From Diadophis punctatus similis (lineage: Eukaryota > Chordata > Lepidosauria > Squamata > Dipsadidae), in NCBI GenBank assembly GCA_023053685.1, contig JALIGW010000063.1:2972614-3036613 (forward strand): a stretch of DNA of 64,000 nucleotides, in the 5' to 3' direction. Position 1 is the stretch's first letter, and each line of letters begins with the position of its first letter. A model generated the notes under the pieces. The model searched no databases. It worked only from the letters and a program-made list of their open reading frames with translations, and was not told where the DNA came from. Below are positions 10,419 to 22,948 of the stretch, one piece after another. The translations under genes and the position numbers were made by a program.

Positions 10419-10637
10419 AATTCTCCCAGAGAACTGGATGGTTGTGATCCTTCTTTCAAGAAGACTTTGAAGATCTAGCATCCCCTTGGGCATTGGTTCA
10501 GATTTTTTTGAACCAATCGTTCTATTTTTATATACGTTTAATTTTTTTCCTCTCTTGTAACTGTGTCTGTGTGGTGAGAGGAGATTGAACAAGTGAAGTA
10601 TAGTCCAGGAACGGAAGCAAAGGATAGGTCACACTTA

Positions 10638-11066
10638 CTGTATTTTTTGGAGTATAAGACGCAACAGATTATAAGACACACCTTAGTTTTGGGGGAGGAA
10701 AATGAGGGGGGGGGAATCTGCCTACCAGATATTCATCTGGCTAGCATCCTTAGTCTGGTCAGCTTCAGCACATTATTTTATCCCCTGGTTAGGGCTTAAA
10801 AAAACCTTCTTCGGGGGGAGTAGCAATGAAAAAAGCCTGCAAAGACTTAGGGCTGGAAAAACCCTTATTCGGAGGGAGAAGCAATGAAAAAAGCCTGCAA
10901 GCCGGTGAAAAATGCCTGTAAGCCTGGAAGAGCCGGGAAGATCGTTAGCGCCTCATTAGGGCTGAAAAAAAGCTTTGAAAAAGTTACATCCTGAGTATAA
11001 GACGCACCCAAATTTTCAGCCTCTTTTAGGGGGGAGGAAGTGTGTCTTATACTCCGAAAAATACGG
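10638..11066. mobile_element. TA-flanked MITE (CGGAGTATAAG family)
   Basis: Its terminal inverted repeats are CTGTATTTTTTGGAGTATAA and TTATACTCCGAAAAATACGG. Internally, the AAAGCCTGCAAAGACTTAGG and CCTTATTCGGAGGGAG modules are repeated. Closely related copies are at 42783 and 46861. Confidence 0.85.
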
Positions 11067-11218
11067 ATACCCATGATTCCTCAATCTTCCATATGAACTC
11101 TGCTGAGAATTGATAGTAATATAAGGGAGGAGAACTGATTAATGAAGGAAAGAAATGTGTAACAACATTGATATGGTTTTGGTTTAAGATCAATGGAATC
11201 ATGGGAGTTTTTGGTTGC

Positions 11219-11335
11219 TTTCTCAGCTTGATGGTTTGGTTGCAGATGTTTCATTACTAGGTAGCAACATCACAACTAGTTACCTAGTCGGGTAATAAAA
11301 CATCTGCAACCAAACTGCTAAGCTCAGGGAGCACC
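11219..11335. repeat. foldback repeat, GATGTTTCATTACTAGGTA family
   Basis: The left arm GGTTGCAGATGTTTCATTAC and the right arm GTAATAAAACATCTGCAACC are reverse complements around CAACTAGTT. No TSD was defined. Confidence 0.7.
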
Positions 11336-11644
11336 CAGGACTCCACAATTCAACCCTGTACGACATAGATTCCTTCTGTTAAAATCAGTGGATCCTTTGA
11401 AGAATTCTATTTCTTATAAAAAAGAAACCATGCATTTCCACATTGTAAATTTTCACTTACAAATTTGATCTGTATCAAAAGTCAGAGTTCAGTAAATTTT
11501 AGACTATCGTTTATGTTGATCAACATGACCGAAGTTCAAAATGCTGCTTATGTCAACCTTCCATCCAGATGTTTAGAATCACTTCTTATTCCTTAACCTT
11601 TATTTCTTTGTATCTTACCACATCTTACTTTTGTTTTCTTGTAA

Positions 11645-13730
<2,086 letters not shown>

Positions 13731-14119
13731 TTCACTTGAGTACTAATCCATAGAAGTACTAGATTTATTTGCTTCATTTGTACATACTCAAATCTTACAA
13801 ACCTTGGAGGGTTTGTGCCTTAAATTTCTCATGAGTTTCTTTCTTTCTGATGCACAGGTGAATAAAGATTAAAGGGTTGAGTATGCTGGTATTTCAAATA
13901 ATCATGCGGGGTGGGGGGAATGATATTTGGAAATCCATGGAACCCAACATAAATAAAATAACATAAAAATCAAGAAAAGCAGTCCTTCACTCCTAAATGG
14001 TCAAGGAGTTTCTTCTGATCAAATAGACCATAAACTCGATATCAGCCACTGATTTTCAACATTTCTATAAGAGAAGGAAGCTTACAACAGTTTTGCAGAT
14101 GGGATGGGATAGGATAGGG
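13731..14119 (+). other. gene A 3' UTR with AATAAA
   Basis: A candidate polyadenylation signal AATAAA is at 13861-13866, about 540 nt after the stop, and no other feature was seen. Cleavage shortly after it is inferred. Confidence 0.5.
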
Positions 14120-14418
14120 CAGTGATGGTTAAACTTTTCGGCACCGAATATTGGCGCGCCAGAGCACCAGAACCCGGAAGAGAGCAGCTGGCCGGTGTGC
14201 ATGCACATGGGCAGCTGCTCTTCCGGGTGGCGTCGTGCACATGTGCGCTGGACAGCTGCTCTCTTCTGGGTTCCGGCATGCGCATGCGCACATGAGCAGA
14301 TGGTCAGTGCGCATGCACATGACGAAACCCAGAAGAGTAGCTGGTGACGGCGCACGTGCCCACAGAGAGGGCTCTGCGTGCCATCTCTGGCACGCATGCC
14401 ATAGGTTCGCCATCACGG
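14120..14418. mobile_element. hAT-like MITE (GCGAACC family), perfect TSD
   Basis: CAGTGATGG start and GGTTCGCCATCACGG end. The TSD is GGATAGGG at 14112-14119 and 14419-14426. The interior repeats ACCCGGAAGAG-like and CATGCGCACATG modules, with an NRF1-type TGCGCATGCGCA at 14279-14290. Confidence 0.9.
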
Positions 14419-14648
14419 GGATAGGGTAACCTTTATTGTCACTGTGAACACACTGGCACACATTTAAAAATGAAATGTTGATGCCCATTCTCAAAAGAAA
14501 AATATATAACCATACACATGGGTACACACATATACATATGGTATACACACACATGTATGTATATTAATCTCAGTCCATTTTGAATACATAACAAAAAAAG
14601 TCTTGAGCGTTAACAAGATTGGTACTATGTGGTGGGAGATCCCTATAC

Positions 14649-14991
14649 GGCCTTCCCCGTTTTTGCCCTCCCCAGGCTCCTAGAAAGGCTCTGATGCCTG
14701 GGGAGAGCAAAAAAATGGAACTTCTGGTTCAACCGTAAGTCAGCAAACTGAACGTTTCCGTCCTCCAGAGGAACTCCGGGGTGGTGGGGAGGCCATTTTC
14801 ACCCTCCCCAGGCTCCTAAAAAGGCTGAAGCCTGGGGAGAGCGAAAAATGAGCGTGCCATTGTGTGCTGGGAGCGGGGGGGGGTCCTGTGCACATGCGCA
14901 GGGCACATGAAATTATGGATGTGGGCATGCACGCGCATGACTGACCCCCCCCCTTTTGGCACATGAACCAAAAAAAGGTTTGCCATCACTG
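14649..14991. mobile_element. hAT-like MITE with one terminus missing but TSD kept
   Basis: The right end TTTGCCATCACTG is present. CCCTATAC occurs at 14641-14648 and 14992-14999, inside CR1-like flanks, as a TSD would. The expected left terminus is absent, and the sequence starts within the body (GGCCTTCCCCGTTTTTGCCC). Confidence 0.65.
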
Positions 14992-15037
14992 CCCTATACC
15001 ATTTTAGACAAATGGTTGTCCAATCTCTTCTTAAAAA

Positions 15038-15172
15038 CTTTCTCAACCTTGGCTGCTTTTAACGGAACAATTCCCAACCAGCCCAGAATTCTGGGAGTTA
15101 AATTCTGGACTGGCTGGGAATTCTGGGAGTTGTAGTTCACACATCTTAAAAATGGCCAAGGTTGAGAAAAAC
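15038..15172. mobile_element. foldback MITE (TTCAACTCCCAGAATT group)
   Basis: TTTCTCAACCTTGGCTGC at the left, its complement GGCCAAGGTTGAGAAAA at the right, and AATTCTGGGAGTT units in the middle. Confidence 0.75.
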
Positions 15173-15245
15173 TTTGGCTAGATTGTTAGCAAGTGAAACC
15201 AGCTTTTGCTGAATGATGACTCTTGGAAGGTGAAGGTCAGTCTAC

Positions 15246-15362
15246 AGCATGCCTATCAAACTGGCGGCCCATGGGCTGGATACATCATGTGCAGGGCACA
15301 CCCACCCCAGCTCCGCAAAGGCAAAAAACATACGTCCCATGACACGATCAAGTTTGGCACCA
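15246..15362. mobile_element. hAT-like MITE (GTGTCAAACT family), degraded
   Basis: CTATCAAACTGGCGGCCCATGG at the left and AGTTTGGCACC at the right mirror the ends of the copies at 30900, 32230 and 40679. The outermost bases are mutated and no TSD is clear. Confidence 0.6.
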
Positions 15363-15595
15363 CTGGTGTACAGGCTGTCAGGCTTTATTCAAGATGTGGG
15401 TTATTACCTACAAAGCCAATTCAGAATGGTCCAGGGTTATTTTAGGAATCACTTTTATCTAAAGTGTGTCAGCCCATCTATTAGGCCATCAAGAAAGGGC
15501 CTAGTTAGGGTACCATACCTATATCAAGTGGGAATATGGGCAGAAAACAGGCCTTTACAGTGGTGACTCTAATATTGTGTAATGTGGGTCCTTAG
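15363..15595. other. unassigned intergenic stretch
   Basis: No frame, terminal repeat or known family was recognised here. Confidence 0.35.
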
Positions 15596-16346
15596 TGCTC
15601 ACTGACCTTGGTTATGTTGCTTCTTCATTAGTTTCCATCCATTGCTTCTTGTCCTACCTTCAGGTGCTTTGGATAATAGGTTGAAACCCCTCCCCCTCTT
15701 TGTGGCAGTCCTCAAATATTGGAACCCTGCTATCATGTCACCCCTAGTCCTTTTCGCTAGACTAGACATACCCAATTCCTGCAACCATTGTTTCTATGTT
15801 TTTAGATTGTGGCAACCAAAACTGGATGCAATATTCCAAGTGTGGTATTTCCAGGGCATTAGAAAGCAGTACAAACACTTCATGTGATCTTGATTCTATG
15901 CCTCGGTTTATACAACTACATGTGCGGAAGCAAAATTGCGGTGAAATCTCGTGAGGGGACGCGCGTGCAATGTGAGATTTCAGCACGATTTTGCTTCCGC
16001 GCATGCACAGAAGCAAAATCTCATGCACACATGCATCCCCTTGCAAGATTTTGGCGCGATTTTGCTTCTACGCATGCACAGAAGCAAAATTGCCTGAAAA
16101 TCAGCGGAAAAAAATGGCGACGCACCAGGTGGACCGGCAGAGAGGGCTCCGGAGCGGTTGCAAAATCCACCGCTCCCTACTGGAGCTGCGTACTGGGCAG
16201 TTCCAGCAGGAACCCACCTCTGAACCAGGGTTGTATTGGCTTGTTTGGCAGCTGCCACACATTGCTGGCTCTTGTTTAAGTGGTTGTCCACTAGAACGCC
16301 AGGATCTTCTCACGGTTACTGTTTTTGAGCCAGGAATCACCTATTC
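15596..16346 (-). mobile_element. CR1 LINE fragment, interrupted
   Basis: Reverse-strand CR1 coding remnants at 15596-15905 (complement encodes ELGMSSLAKRTRGDMIAGFQ) resume at about 16223-16338, ending in a GAGTGGACAACC-like region. The foldback element at 15908-16222 lies between. Confidence 0.85.
15908..16222. mobile_element. palindromic element with GATTTTGCTTC...GAAGCAAAAT units
   Basis: Three hairpin units of the form ATTTTGCTTC-CGCATGCAC-AGAAGCAAAAT are arranged in tandem. They are followed by CGGAAAAAAATGGCGACGCA and GCAGGAACCCACCTCTG. It is the same family as 56001-56418. The left boundary is approximate. Confidence 0.75.
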
Positions 16347-17506
16347 CAGTGATGGCGAACCTTTTTTTCCTCGGGTGCCGTAATAGTGCGCGTACACGCT
16401 ATTGCACGTGCATGAGTGCCCACACCCATAATTCAAAGCCCCTCACTTGTCCCACCCCCCTGCACATGCATGTGTGATCCCCCCACTGCCCCATTTCCCG
16501 ACTTCCAGTGGGCCCGGTGGGCCCATTTTTCATCCTCCCCAGGCTCCAGAGGCTTTCTTGGAACTTGGGTAAGGTGACCAGACGTCCCGATTTTGGCGGG
16601 ACACACCCGCTTTTTCACCATTTGTCCCGCGTCCCGCCCGCCCTCTTAAAAAGTCCCGATTTTTTAAAACAATGCCCGATTAGGGCATTTTTTCAAAAAA
16701 TCGGGCCTGCAGGCACTCGAGGACGGCCAGGTTGGGCAGCAGCAGCAGGCCCTCTCAAAACGGGACGTCTGGTCACCTACGAGCTTAAATTGAGATGCTG
16801 CTGAAGGCGAGGGCGGGAAAAAGTCCCTCGCGCGACGTCATCACCCCGTGCCGGATGTGAAGCGCAGGCCCGACGGCCAGCTTCCGGGCGCTCCGTCCTC
16901 CGGCGAGTGGGTCGCGTTAAAGCAGCGGCCGCGGTGCCAGGGCCGTGAGGGAAGGTGAGGCCGATGTCCGGCTGGGCCGTGCTCCGCTTCTCGCAGCCTT
17001 CAAGGACGTTTGCGAGGTCAGCGGGCGGCGCGGGACCCCCGGGCGGGCGGGGGGGGAGGGAGGAGGAGAGCTCCCCTTCGCAAGCCAGCCCAAGCCACTG
17101 CCGGCTTCCGAAGGGGAGGCGGGAGGCGAGGAAAGGCCTCCCGCCTCCCCCCCCCCACCTGGATGCCGACATTAGCCATCTTTTGCCCTCTGCGCATGCG
17201 TAGCATTCTGCGCATGCGCAGAGGGCAAAACTCAAATTGCGGCCCCGCCCCCCCCCCCCCCCCATGTCCCGCTTTAAAAAAAAATCTGGTCACTTTAAAC
17301 TTGGGGAGGGCGAAAACACTCCCCCCGCCACCCTGGAAGCCCTCTGGAGGCCGAAATCGCCCTCCCAGAGTCTCTGCGTGAGCCAAAAATCAGCTGGCGA
17401 GCACTCACATGCGCACTGGAGCTGAGCTAGGGCAACAGCTCGCGTGCCGGCAGATATGGCTCCGCGTGCCACCTGTGGCACCTGTGCCATAGGTTCGCCA
17501 TCACTG
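16347..17506. mobile_element. hAT-like MITE (GCGAACC family) carrying a second element
   Basis: CAGTGATGGCGAACC start, GGTTCGCCATCACTG end. The perfect TSD ACCTATTC is at 16339-16346 and 17507-17514. Its own sequence is about 430 bp, and the rest is the nested element 16570-17297. Confidence 0.92.
16570..17297. mobile_element. nested hAT-like element (TAAGGTGACCAGA family), 728 bp
   Basis: Terminal repeats are TAAGGTGACCAGA and TCTGGTCACTTTA. The 8-bp TSD AACTTGGG is at 16562-16569 and 17298-17305. An internal inverted copy of the terminus (ACGTCTGGTCACCTA) is at about 16766-16780. The palindromic core with CCCTCTGCGCATGCG is at 17180-17231 and includes a perfect NRF1-type TGCGCATGCGCA at 17209-17220. 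It is a short relative of the 3.5-kb element at 51776-55320. Confidence 0.9.
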
Positions 17507-17570
17507 ACCTATTCTATACCTATTCAATTGGATTTTCATGCCTAGTTATTTCAATGTATCAATATCTGTC

Positions 17571-17870
17571 TCCACAGACCAACATGGAGAAACCAAATTA
17601 TGTTTTGTGAGGGAAAAGCCAGTCCCTCTTTCCTCCCTGCCCATTGAAGGACTGCCTGCATTCTGCAGAGAGCCCACCAGGGGCTCCCTCTGCACCTACT
17701 GGAAGGCCTGGCAGCTTCCCGACTTCAGTGGGGAACTGAGCATGTGCACACCCGTTTTGCCCGAGGAGAGGGAAGAAACTGAGCATGCGCCCTCCCGTTT
17801 TACCGGGAGAGGAGATTCCCTTCTCCTGGGGTGGGGGGGAGTGACGTCACCGAAAGTCCGCCCTCCCTTT
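17571..17870 (+). promoter_or_regulatory. second copy of the gene A upstream block
   Basis: Alignable over its length to 207-490. Shared blocks are CTCCACAGACCAACATGG, CTGCATTCTGCAGAGAGCCC and AACTGAGCATG, followed by TGACGTCA at 17842-17849 in the position of the gene A CRE. No YTAGGAYYCTGC block follows, so it may be an alternative or decayed promoter of gene B. Confidence 0.6.
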
Positions 17871-18261
17871 CTTTTTATCCCGAGATAATGGTAAGAAGTG
17901 AAGTGTGCTGCCATGGCAAATAAATTGTGCACAAATTCTGACATTTCTGAGGTAAAACTTTTGGAGCTTCGTTGCTTGGAGTCCTTTTCCCGTGTCAAGG
18001 CTCTTTTTTTCGAAATATTCGGTTCGCCGCTGTGGGAATTTTAACCTTCAAGGCGGGCCCCGGGCTAGCCCCATCCCCCGAACTCAGAAAATGGAACTTA
18101 GATGCGGATTTTGCCTATCTGCGTTCCTGCCCCAACACAAGGCTGCCCATTCAGACGAGCAAGGTCGTGCCTGGCAGAGCCCTGTTGCCTGGCTTGGGCA
18201 TGGGAAAGAGTGGCAGGGGAACATGGGAAACAGGATTCCCCCATCCCCATCCTCTAGGACT

Positions 18262-18406
18262 CAGAGGTCTCCAACCTTTGGCAACTTTAAGACTTGTGGA
18301 CTTCAACTCCCAGAATTCCACAGCTAGCAAAGCTAACAAAGCTGGCTGTTGAATTCTGGGAGTTGAAGTCCACAAGTCTTAAAGTTGCCAAGGTTGGAGA
18401 CCCCTG
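18262..18406. mobile_element. foldback MITE between the two gene B promoter blocks
   Basis: CAGAGGTCTCCAACC start and GGTTGGAGACCCCTG end, with hairpin arms containing TGGACTTCAACTCCCAGAAT. The TSD is not convincing. Confidence 0.8.
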
Positions 18407-18489
18407 TTAGGTGACTCAAGTCCCCCATCAGAAAGGCTCCCATTCCCATTTGGACTCTTCCGGGAAAGCTCGCATCCGGCGACGGCCTT

Positions 18490-18960
18490 TCCGAGTGACG
18501 TCATCCTCGCCGGTCGCCCCTCGGAGGCTCCGTCCCCTCCTGAAGCTCGAAGGCTGCCCGGCCCCTCCATCTTTGCTGAGGGCGCCCGCAGCCGGGCAAC
18601 TGCGCATGCAAACCCAACCCAGGCGGAGTGACGTCGCCCAAAGCGTGGCCACTCTAGGACTCTGCCCTCGCTCGTTTTAACCGCTTTTGTTTCGCGGTAG
18701 GCGATGCGGCTGCGGGGAAAGTTTTGCGAGGACGGAGATGCAGGTGGGAGGCTGTTCAGTGAGTTGGGGAAGCTTTTCTCGCGGGAAGGGATCCCGTGGA
18801 GCTGGAGCAATATGGAAGGAGGCGTGCAATCTCTCCCTCCAAAGTTCTGAGTCCTGGGGAGGGAGGGAGGGAGAAACCCGGGGTCCCATGTTCCCCTGCC
18901 GCCCCTTTTGCATGCATGGGAAAAGCCTAGGTGGGGAGAGAAGGCACTTGCATTGCAGAA
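18490..18960 (+). promoter_or_regulatory. gene B promoter and non-coding first exon
   Basis: CpG-rich. Carries TGACGTCA at 18496-18503 and TGACGTCG at 18629-18636, then ACTCTAGGACTCTGCCCTCGC, corresponding to the A and C promoters. A GTGAGT donor at 18759 suggests the first exon ends at 18758. An upstream alternative GTGGGA donor lies at 18744. Downstream to 18920 it is similar to gene A intron 1. Confidence 0.6.
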
Positions 18961-19049
18961 ATCCAGCGGGAAGATTGGGTGTTTTGCATCAGAGGATGTG
19001 CAACTGGCTGCATTCAAGCAAAATGCAGAGGAGAAGCAAGATAGCCAGA

Positions 19050-20195
19050 ATAGAAGGATGGGATAGAAATAGAATAGAATCTAGAAAAGAGAGTGGATAA
19101 TAGAAAAGAGAATATAGAATTGAATTGAATCTAGATTAGGAATAGAATAGAATCTAGAAAAGAGAAGAGAAAAGAGAATATATAATAGAATAGAATCTAG
19201 GTTAGAATAGAATGGAATCTAGAAAAGAGAGTAGAGAATAGAAAAGAATATAGAATAGAATAGAATCTAGATTAGGAATAGAATAGAATCTAGAGTAGAG
19301 AATAGAAAAGAGAATATATAATAAAATAGAATCTAGGTTTGAATAGAAGAATCTAGAAAAGAGTAGAGAATAGAAAAGAGAATAGAATAGAATCTAGATT
19401 AGGAATAGAATAGAGAATAGAAAAGAGAATATAGAATAGAATAGAATCTAGGTTAGGAATAGAATAGAATCTAGACTAGAGATTAGAGACTAGAATAGAG
19501 ACTAGAAAAGAGAATAAATAATAGAATCTAGAGTAGAGAATAGAAAGTAATAGACTAGAGAATAGAATATAGGATATGAATAGAATAGAATCTAGAAAAG
19601 AGAGTAGCGAATAGAATAGAGGATAGTATATAGCAGTGATGGCGAACCTTTTTTTCCTCAGGTGCCGAAATAGTGCGCGTGCGCACTATTGCACGTGCGT
19701 GTGTGCCCACACCCATAATTCAAAGCCCCTCACTTGACCCACCCTCCTGCACATGCGTGCACGACCCCCCCACTCCCCCATTTCCCAACTTCCAGTGGGC
19801 CCATTTTTCGCCCTCCCCAGGCTCCAGAGGCTTTCTTGGAGCTTGGGGAGGGCAAAACGCTCCCCCTGCCACCCTGGAGGCCCTCCGGAGGCCGAAATCG
19901 CCCTCCCAGAGCCTCTGCGTGAGCCAAAAATCAGCTGGCGGGCACGCACATGCGCATTGGAGCTGAGCTAGGGCAATGGCTTGCGTGCCGGCAGATATGG
20001 CTCCGCGTGCCACCTGTGGCACCCGTGCCATAGGTTCGCCATCACTGGTATATAGGATAGGAATAGAATCTAGAAAAGAGAATAGAGAATAGAAAAGTGA
20101 CAAGACAATAGAAAAAAGAAGAGAATAAAGAATAAAATAGAATGCGATAGAGAATAGGATAGGAATAGAATAGAATCTAGAAAAGGGAAGAGAAG
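19050..20195. repeat. AATAG-type microsatellite/minisatellite tract
   Basis: Long AGAATAGAATCTAGAAAAGAG higher-order units are built on AATAG, interrupted at 19634-20047 by a MITE. AATAG tracts are a known feature of snake genomes. Confidence 0.9.
19634..20047. mobile_element. hAT-like MITE (GCGAACC family) inside the AATAG tract
   Basis: CAGTGATGGCGAACC to GGTTCGCCATCACTG, 414 bp. The TSD GTATATAG is at 19626-19633 and 20048-20055. It is about the same size as the non-nested part of 16347-17506 and closely similar to it. Confidence 0.93.
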
Positions 20196-20197
20196 AG

Positions 20198-20625
20198 AGC
20201 TGGAAGGGACCTTGGATGTCTTCTAGTCCAGCCCCCTACTCAAGCAGGAGAACCTATATCAGTTCATATAAGTGACTGCCCAGTCTCTTCTTAAAAACCA
20301 ACAGTGATGGAGCACCCGCAATTTCTGAAGGCAAGCTGTTCCACTGGTTAATTGTCCTCACTCTTAGTCTTGTTCATTTGAGTGAGGATTCCAGTGCCCC
20401 ATGTTGTACTAAATCCATCCATCCGAATAGAGCTGGAAGGGGACCTTGGAGGTCTTCTAGTCCAACCTCTTGCTCAGGCAGGAGACCCTACACCATTTCA
20501 GACAAGTGGCTGTCCAGTCTCTTCTTAAAAACTTCCAGTGATGAAGCACCCACAAGTTCTGAAGGCAAGCTGTTAATTATCCTCAGTGTTAGGAAGTTTC
20601 TAGAAGTTCTCCTTAATTCCAAGAG
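20198..20625 (-). mobile_element. two adjacent CR1 3' fragments
   Basis: Both (20198-20362 and 20424-20625) contain the complement of the CR1 tail, with CTGGAAGGGACCTTGGA or a close variant, then TCTTCTTAAAAAC and GAAGGCAAGCTGTT. They probably represent separate insertions. Confidence 0.85.
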
Positions 20626-20675
20626 CATCAGCACAGTCCATTTGGCTTAGCAACCACTTCGCTTAATGGCCAAAG

Positions 20676-20815
20676 TTTACAGCCCTCTCTAAGCAGTTTA
20701 CAGAGTCACCATATTGCCCCCAACAATCTGGGTCCTCATTTCACCAACCTCGGAAGGATGGAAGGCTGAGTCAAACTTGAGCCTCGTGAGATTCGAACTG
20801 CAGTCCCTATGCCAG
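20676..20815 (-). mobile_element. tRNA-derived SINE, partial
   Basis: GTTTACAGCCCTCTCTAAGC, CAACAATCTGGGTCCTCATT and CTTGAGCCTCGTGAGATTC match the SINE at 9664. The tRNA head is missing. A fragment of the TACAGGTAGTCCTC MITE lies just upstream at about 20640-20675. Confidence 0.8.
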
Positions 20816-21019
20816 CTCAAAAGAATCCTTAGTCTCACATTTTGCGGGGAGTTGTTAAAAGACTAAAATGTCACTTGTTATGTTCTCTGTGCTTTTCCAT
20901 TGCAGATGTATAGGCCGGAAGCATCTTGTCTCCTTGCCTAGACCCAAAAATATCTCACGAACAAGGAGCGTGAAGAGATCTGCGGCCCCATTTAAAGCTG
21001 TGTTGGAGAACAGAGGAAG

Positions 21020-21436
21020 ATGGAGACGCCACCTTTAGCAAGTGAGGCAACTGGAAAAGAACCTTCTGCCATTCAGGTTGGGAGCTGTGACGAGATCTGG
21101 GCAAGCACTGGGCAGAAGATCCTGGAGGAGGAAACCATCCTCCGTTCAGAAGTTCAGCCCTGGAACTTCAGGAGCTTCCAATACCAGGAGGCTGAGGGTC
21201 CCCGAGGACTTTGCAATCGATTCCACCAACTTTACCATGAATGGCTGCAGCCGGAAAGGAACACGAAGGCGCAGATGCTGGACCTGGTGATCCTAAAGCA
21301 TTTCCTGGCCCTCCTGCCCCCCGAAATGGAAAACTGGGTTCAGGAGTGTGGAGCAAAAACCACCTCACAGGCGGTGGCCCTGGCTGAAGGCTTCCTCATG
21401 AGCCAGGCGGAAGAGAAGCAGCAAAAAAATCTGCAG
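21020..21436 (+). CDS. gene B coding exon 1: SCAN domain
   Basis: The acceptor TTTTCCATTGCAG ends at 20905, so the exon runs 20906-21436. The ATG is at 21020 and the donor GTAGAC at 21437. It has 139 codons and leaves phase 0. The SCAN box is at about residues 44-129 ([40 protein letters not shown]). It is a dimerisation module and is close to the gene A exon. The joined gene (21020-21436, 23880-23994, 24119-24198, 26626-26752, 27378-29272) encodes 877 residues with no internal stop, which supports the model. Confidence 0.88.
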
Positions 21437-21516
21437 GTAGACATCTCCATTTTGGGGTCTTAGAATGGTTCCAAATAGAAGAAACAATATATAATAGTAA
21501 AGTTTATATACTATAC

Positions 21517-21899
21517 CAGTGATGGCGAACCTTTTCTGGTTCGTGTGCCCACGCCCATTGCCCCCACACACACATGCACACAATGGGCAAACCGGAAGTG
21601 CGGAAAAACGCACTTCCGGTTTGCCATTGGGCTGTTTTTTGCACTCCGGAGGGTTCAGGGAAGCTTCCTGAAGCCCCGGAATGCAAAAAACGGGCAAACC
21701 GGAAGTGCGGAAAACAGTTTGCCCGTTTTGCTGTTTTTTGCATTCCGGGGCTTCAGGAAGCTTCCCTGAACCCTCCGGAGTGCAAAAAACAGCCCACCGG
21801 CAAACCAGAAGTGCGTTTTTCCGCACTTCCGGTTTGCCGGTGGGCAACGCTCACGTGCCCTCCACTATGGCTACGCGTGCCACAGGTTCGCCATCACGG
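21517..21899. mobile_element. hAT-like MITE (GCGAACC family), hairpin-rich
   Basis: CAGTGATGGCGAACC start and GGTTCGCCATCACGG end. The TSD TACTATAC is at 21509-21516 and 21900-21907. The interior is a palindrome centred near 21700 with repeated CAAACCGGAAGTGCGGAAAA. A relative is at 57747-58284. Confidence 0.92.
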
Positions 21900-21934
21900 T
21901 ACTATACTATATATACTATAGTTTAACAGATTAA

Positions 21935-22145
21935 CAGAGTTGGAAGGGACTTTGTAGGTCATCTAGTCCAAATCCCCCGCCCAAGCAGGAGACCCTACAC
22001 CATTTTCAGTCTCTTCTTGAAAGCCTCCAATGATGAAGCTCCCACAACTTCTGAAGGCAAGCTGTTCCATTGGTTGATCATTCTCGCTGTCAGAAAATTT
22101 CTCCTTATTTCTAGGTTGAATCTCTCCTTGATCAGTTTCCATAGT
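21935..22145 (-). mobile_element. CR1 3' fragment
   Basis: AGTTGGAAGGGACTTTGTAG, TCTAGTCC, and GAAGCTCCCACAACTTCTGA followed by AGGCAAGCTGTTCC on the reverse strand. Confidence 0.85.
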
Positions 22146-22755
22146 TAAACATGTTTGGGAATGGGATAAGCACATGTATCATCAGACAGAAATAAATAAT
22201 TTAATAAATAGTCAAAGGGAAGACTCCATGTTCCACTAGGCCTTTTTCTGCCATCAGTTTTCTAGGTTTCAATAGTAGGATGTCAACCATCCCAATAGGG
22301 TAGCCAGCAAAAGAAACCCAAGACATTTTTTTTCTCCCAAGAGTATACTCTACTGAAAAACCAGAAGTGGGTACAGAAGTGGAAAAACCAGTTCTAACAT
22401 TTCGCGCGCAAAAGCGTAAGATAATTTCCCCTTTTTCTTCCCTGGTCCTCCCATAGACTTGGACTTAGAATAACTTTGTTGTCACTTTATTGTCACATGG
22501 TCCTTTGCCCACCAATCATTTGAACCTGGGTTGTTTTGAGAACAATCTGTTTGCCTCGGACATTCTCAGAGTTGGTGACCTTGGGGGTGGAACTGTCTCT
22601 GTCTTCCAAATGGCACACTTGCATTCCAGAGTTTCCCTCCCAAGCTACCCTTACATTCCAATGCCTTCCCTCTCCCATTATTGTATGGTTGCGAGCAGGT
22701 TGCGTAGCAAGTCAACCATGGGGATTTCTGGCATTTTAACATTAAGAACACATAT
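22146..22755. other. gene B intron 1, nothing recognised
   Basis: Unique-looking sequence with no domain-bearing frame and no terminal repeats. Confidence 0.35.
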
Positions 22756-22948
22756 AATGTAATGTAATATAATTATAATAATATTATATTATATTATATT
22801 ATATTATATTATATTATATTATATTATATTATATTATATTATATTATATTATATTATATTATATTATATTATATTATATTATTATTATATAATAATATAA
22901 TTTAATATTATAATATAAGTATAATATAACATAACATAATATAATATA
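22756..22948. repeat. (ATATT)n microsatellite
   Basis: About 20 near-perfect ATATT units at 22781-22885, with degenerate AT-rich shoulders. Confidence 0.95.
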
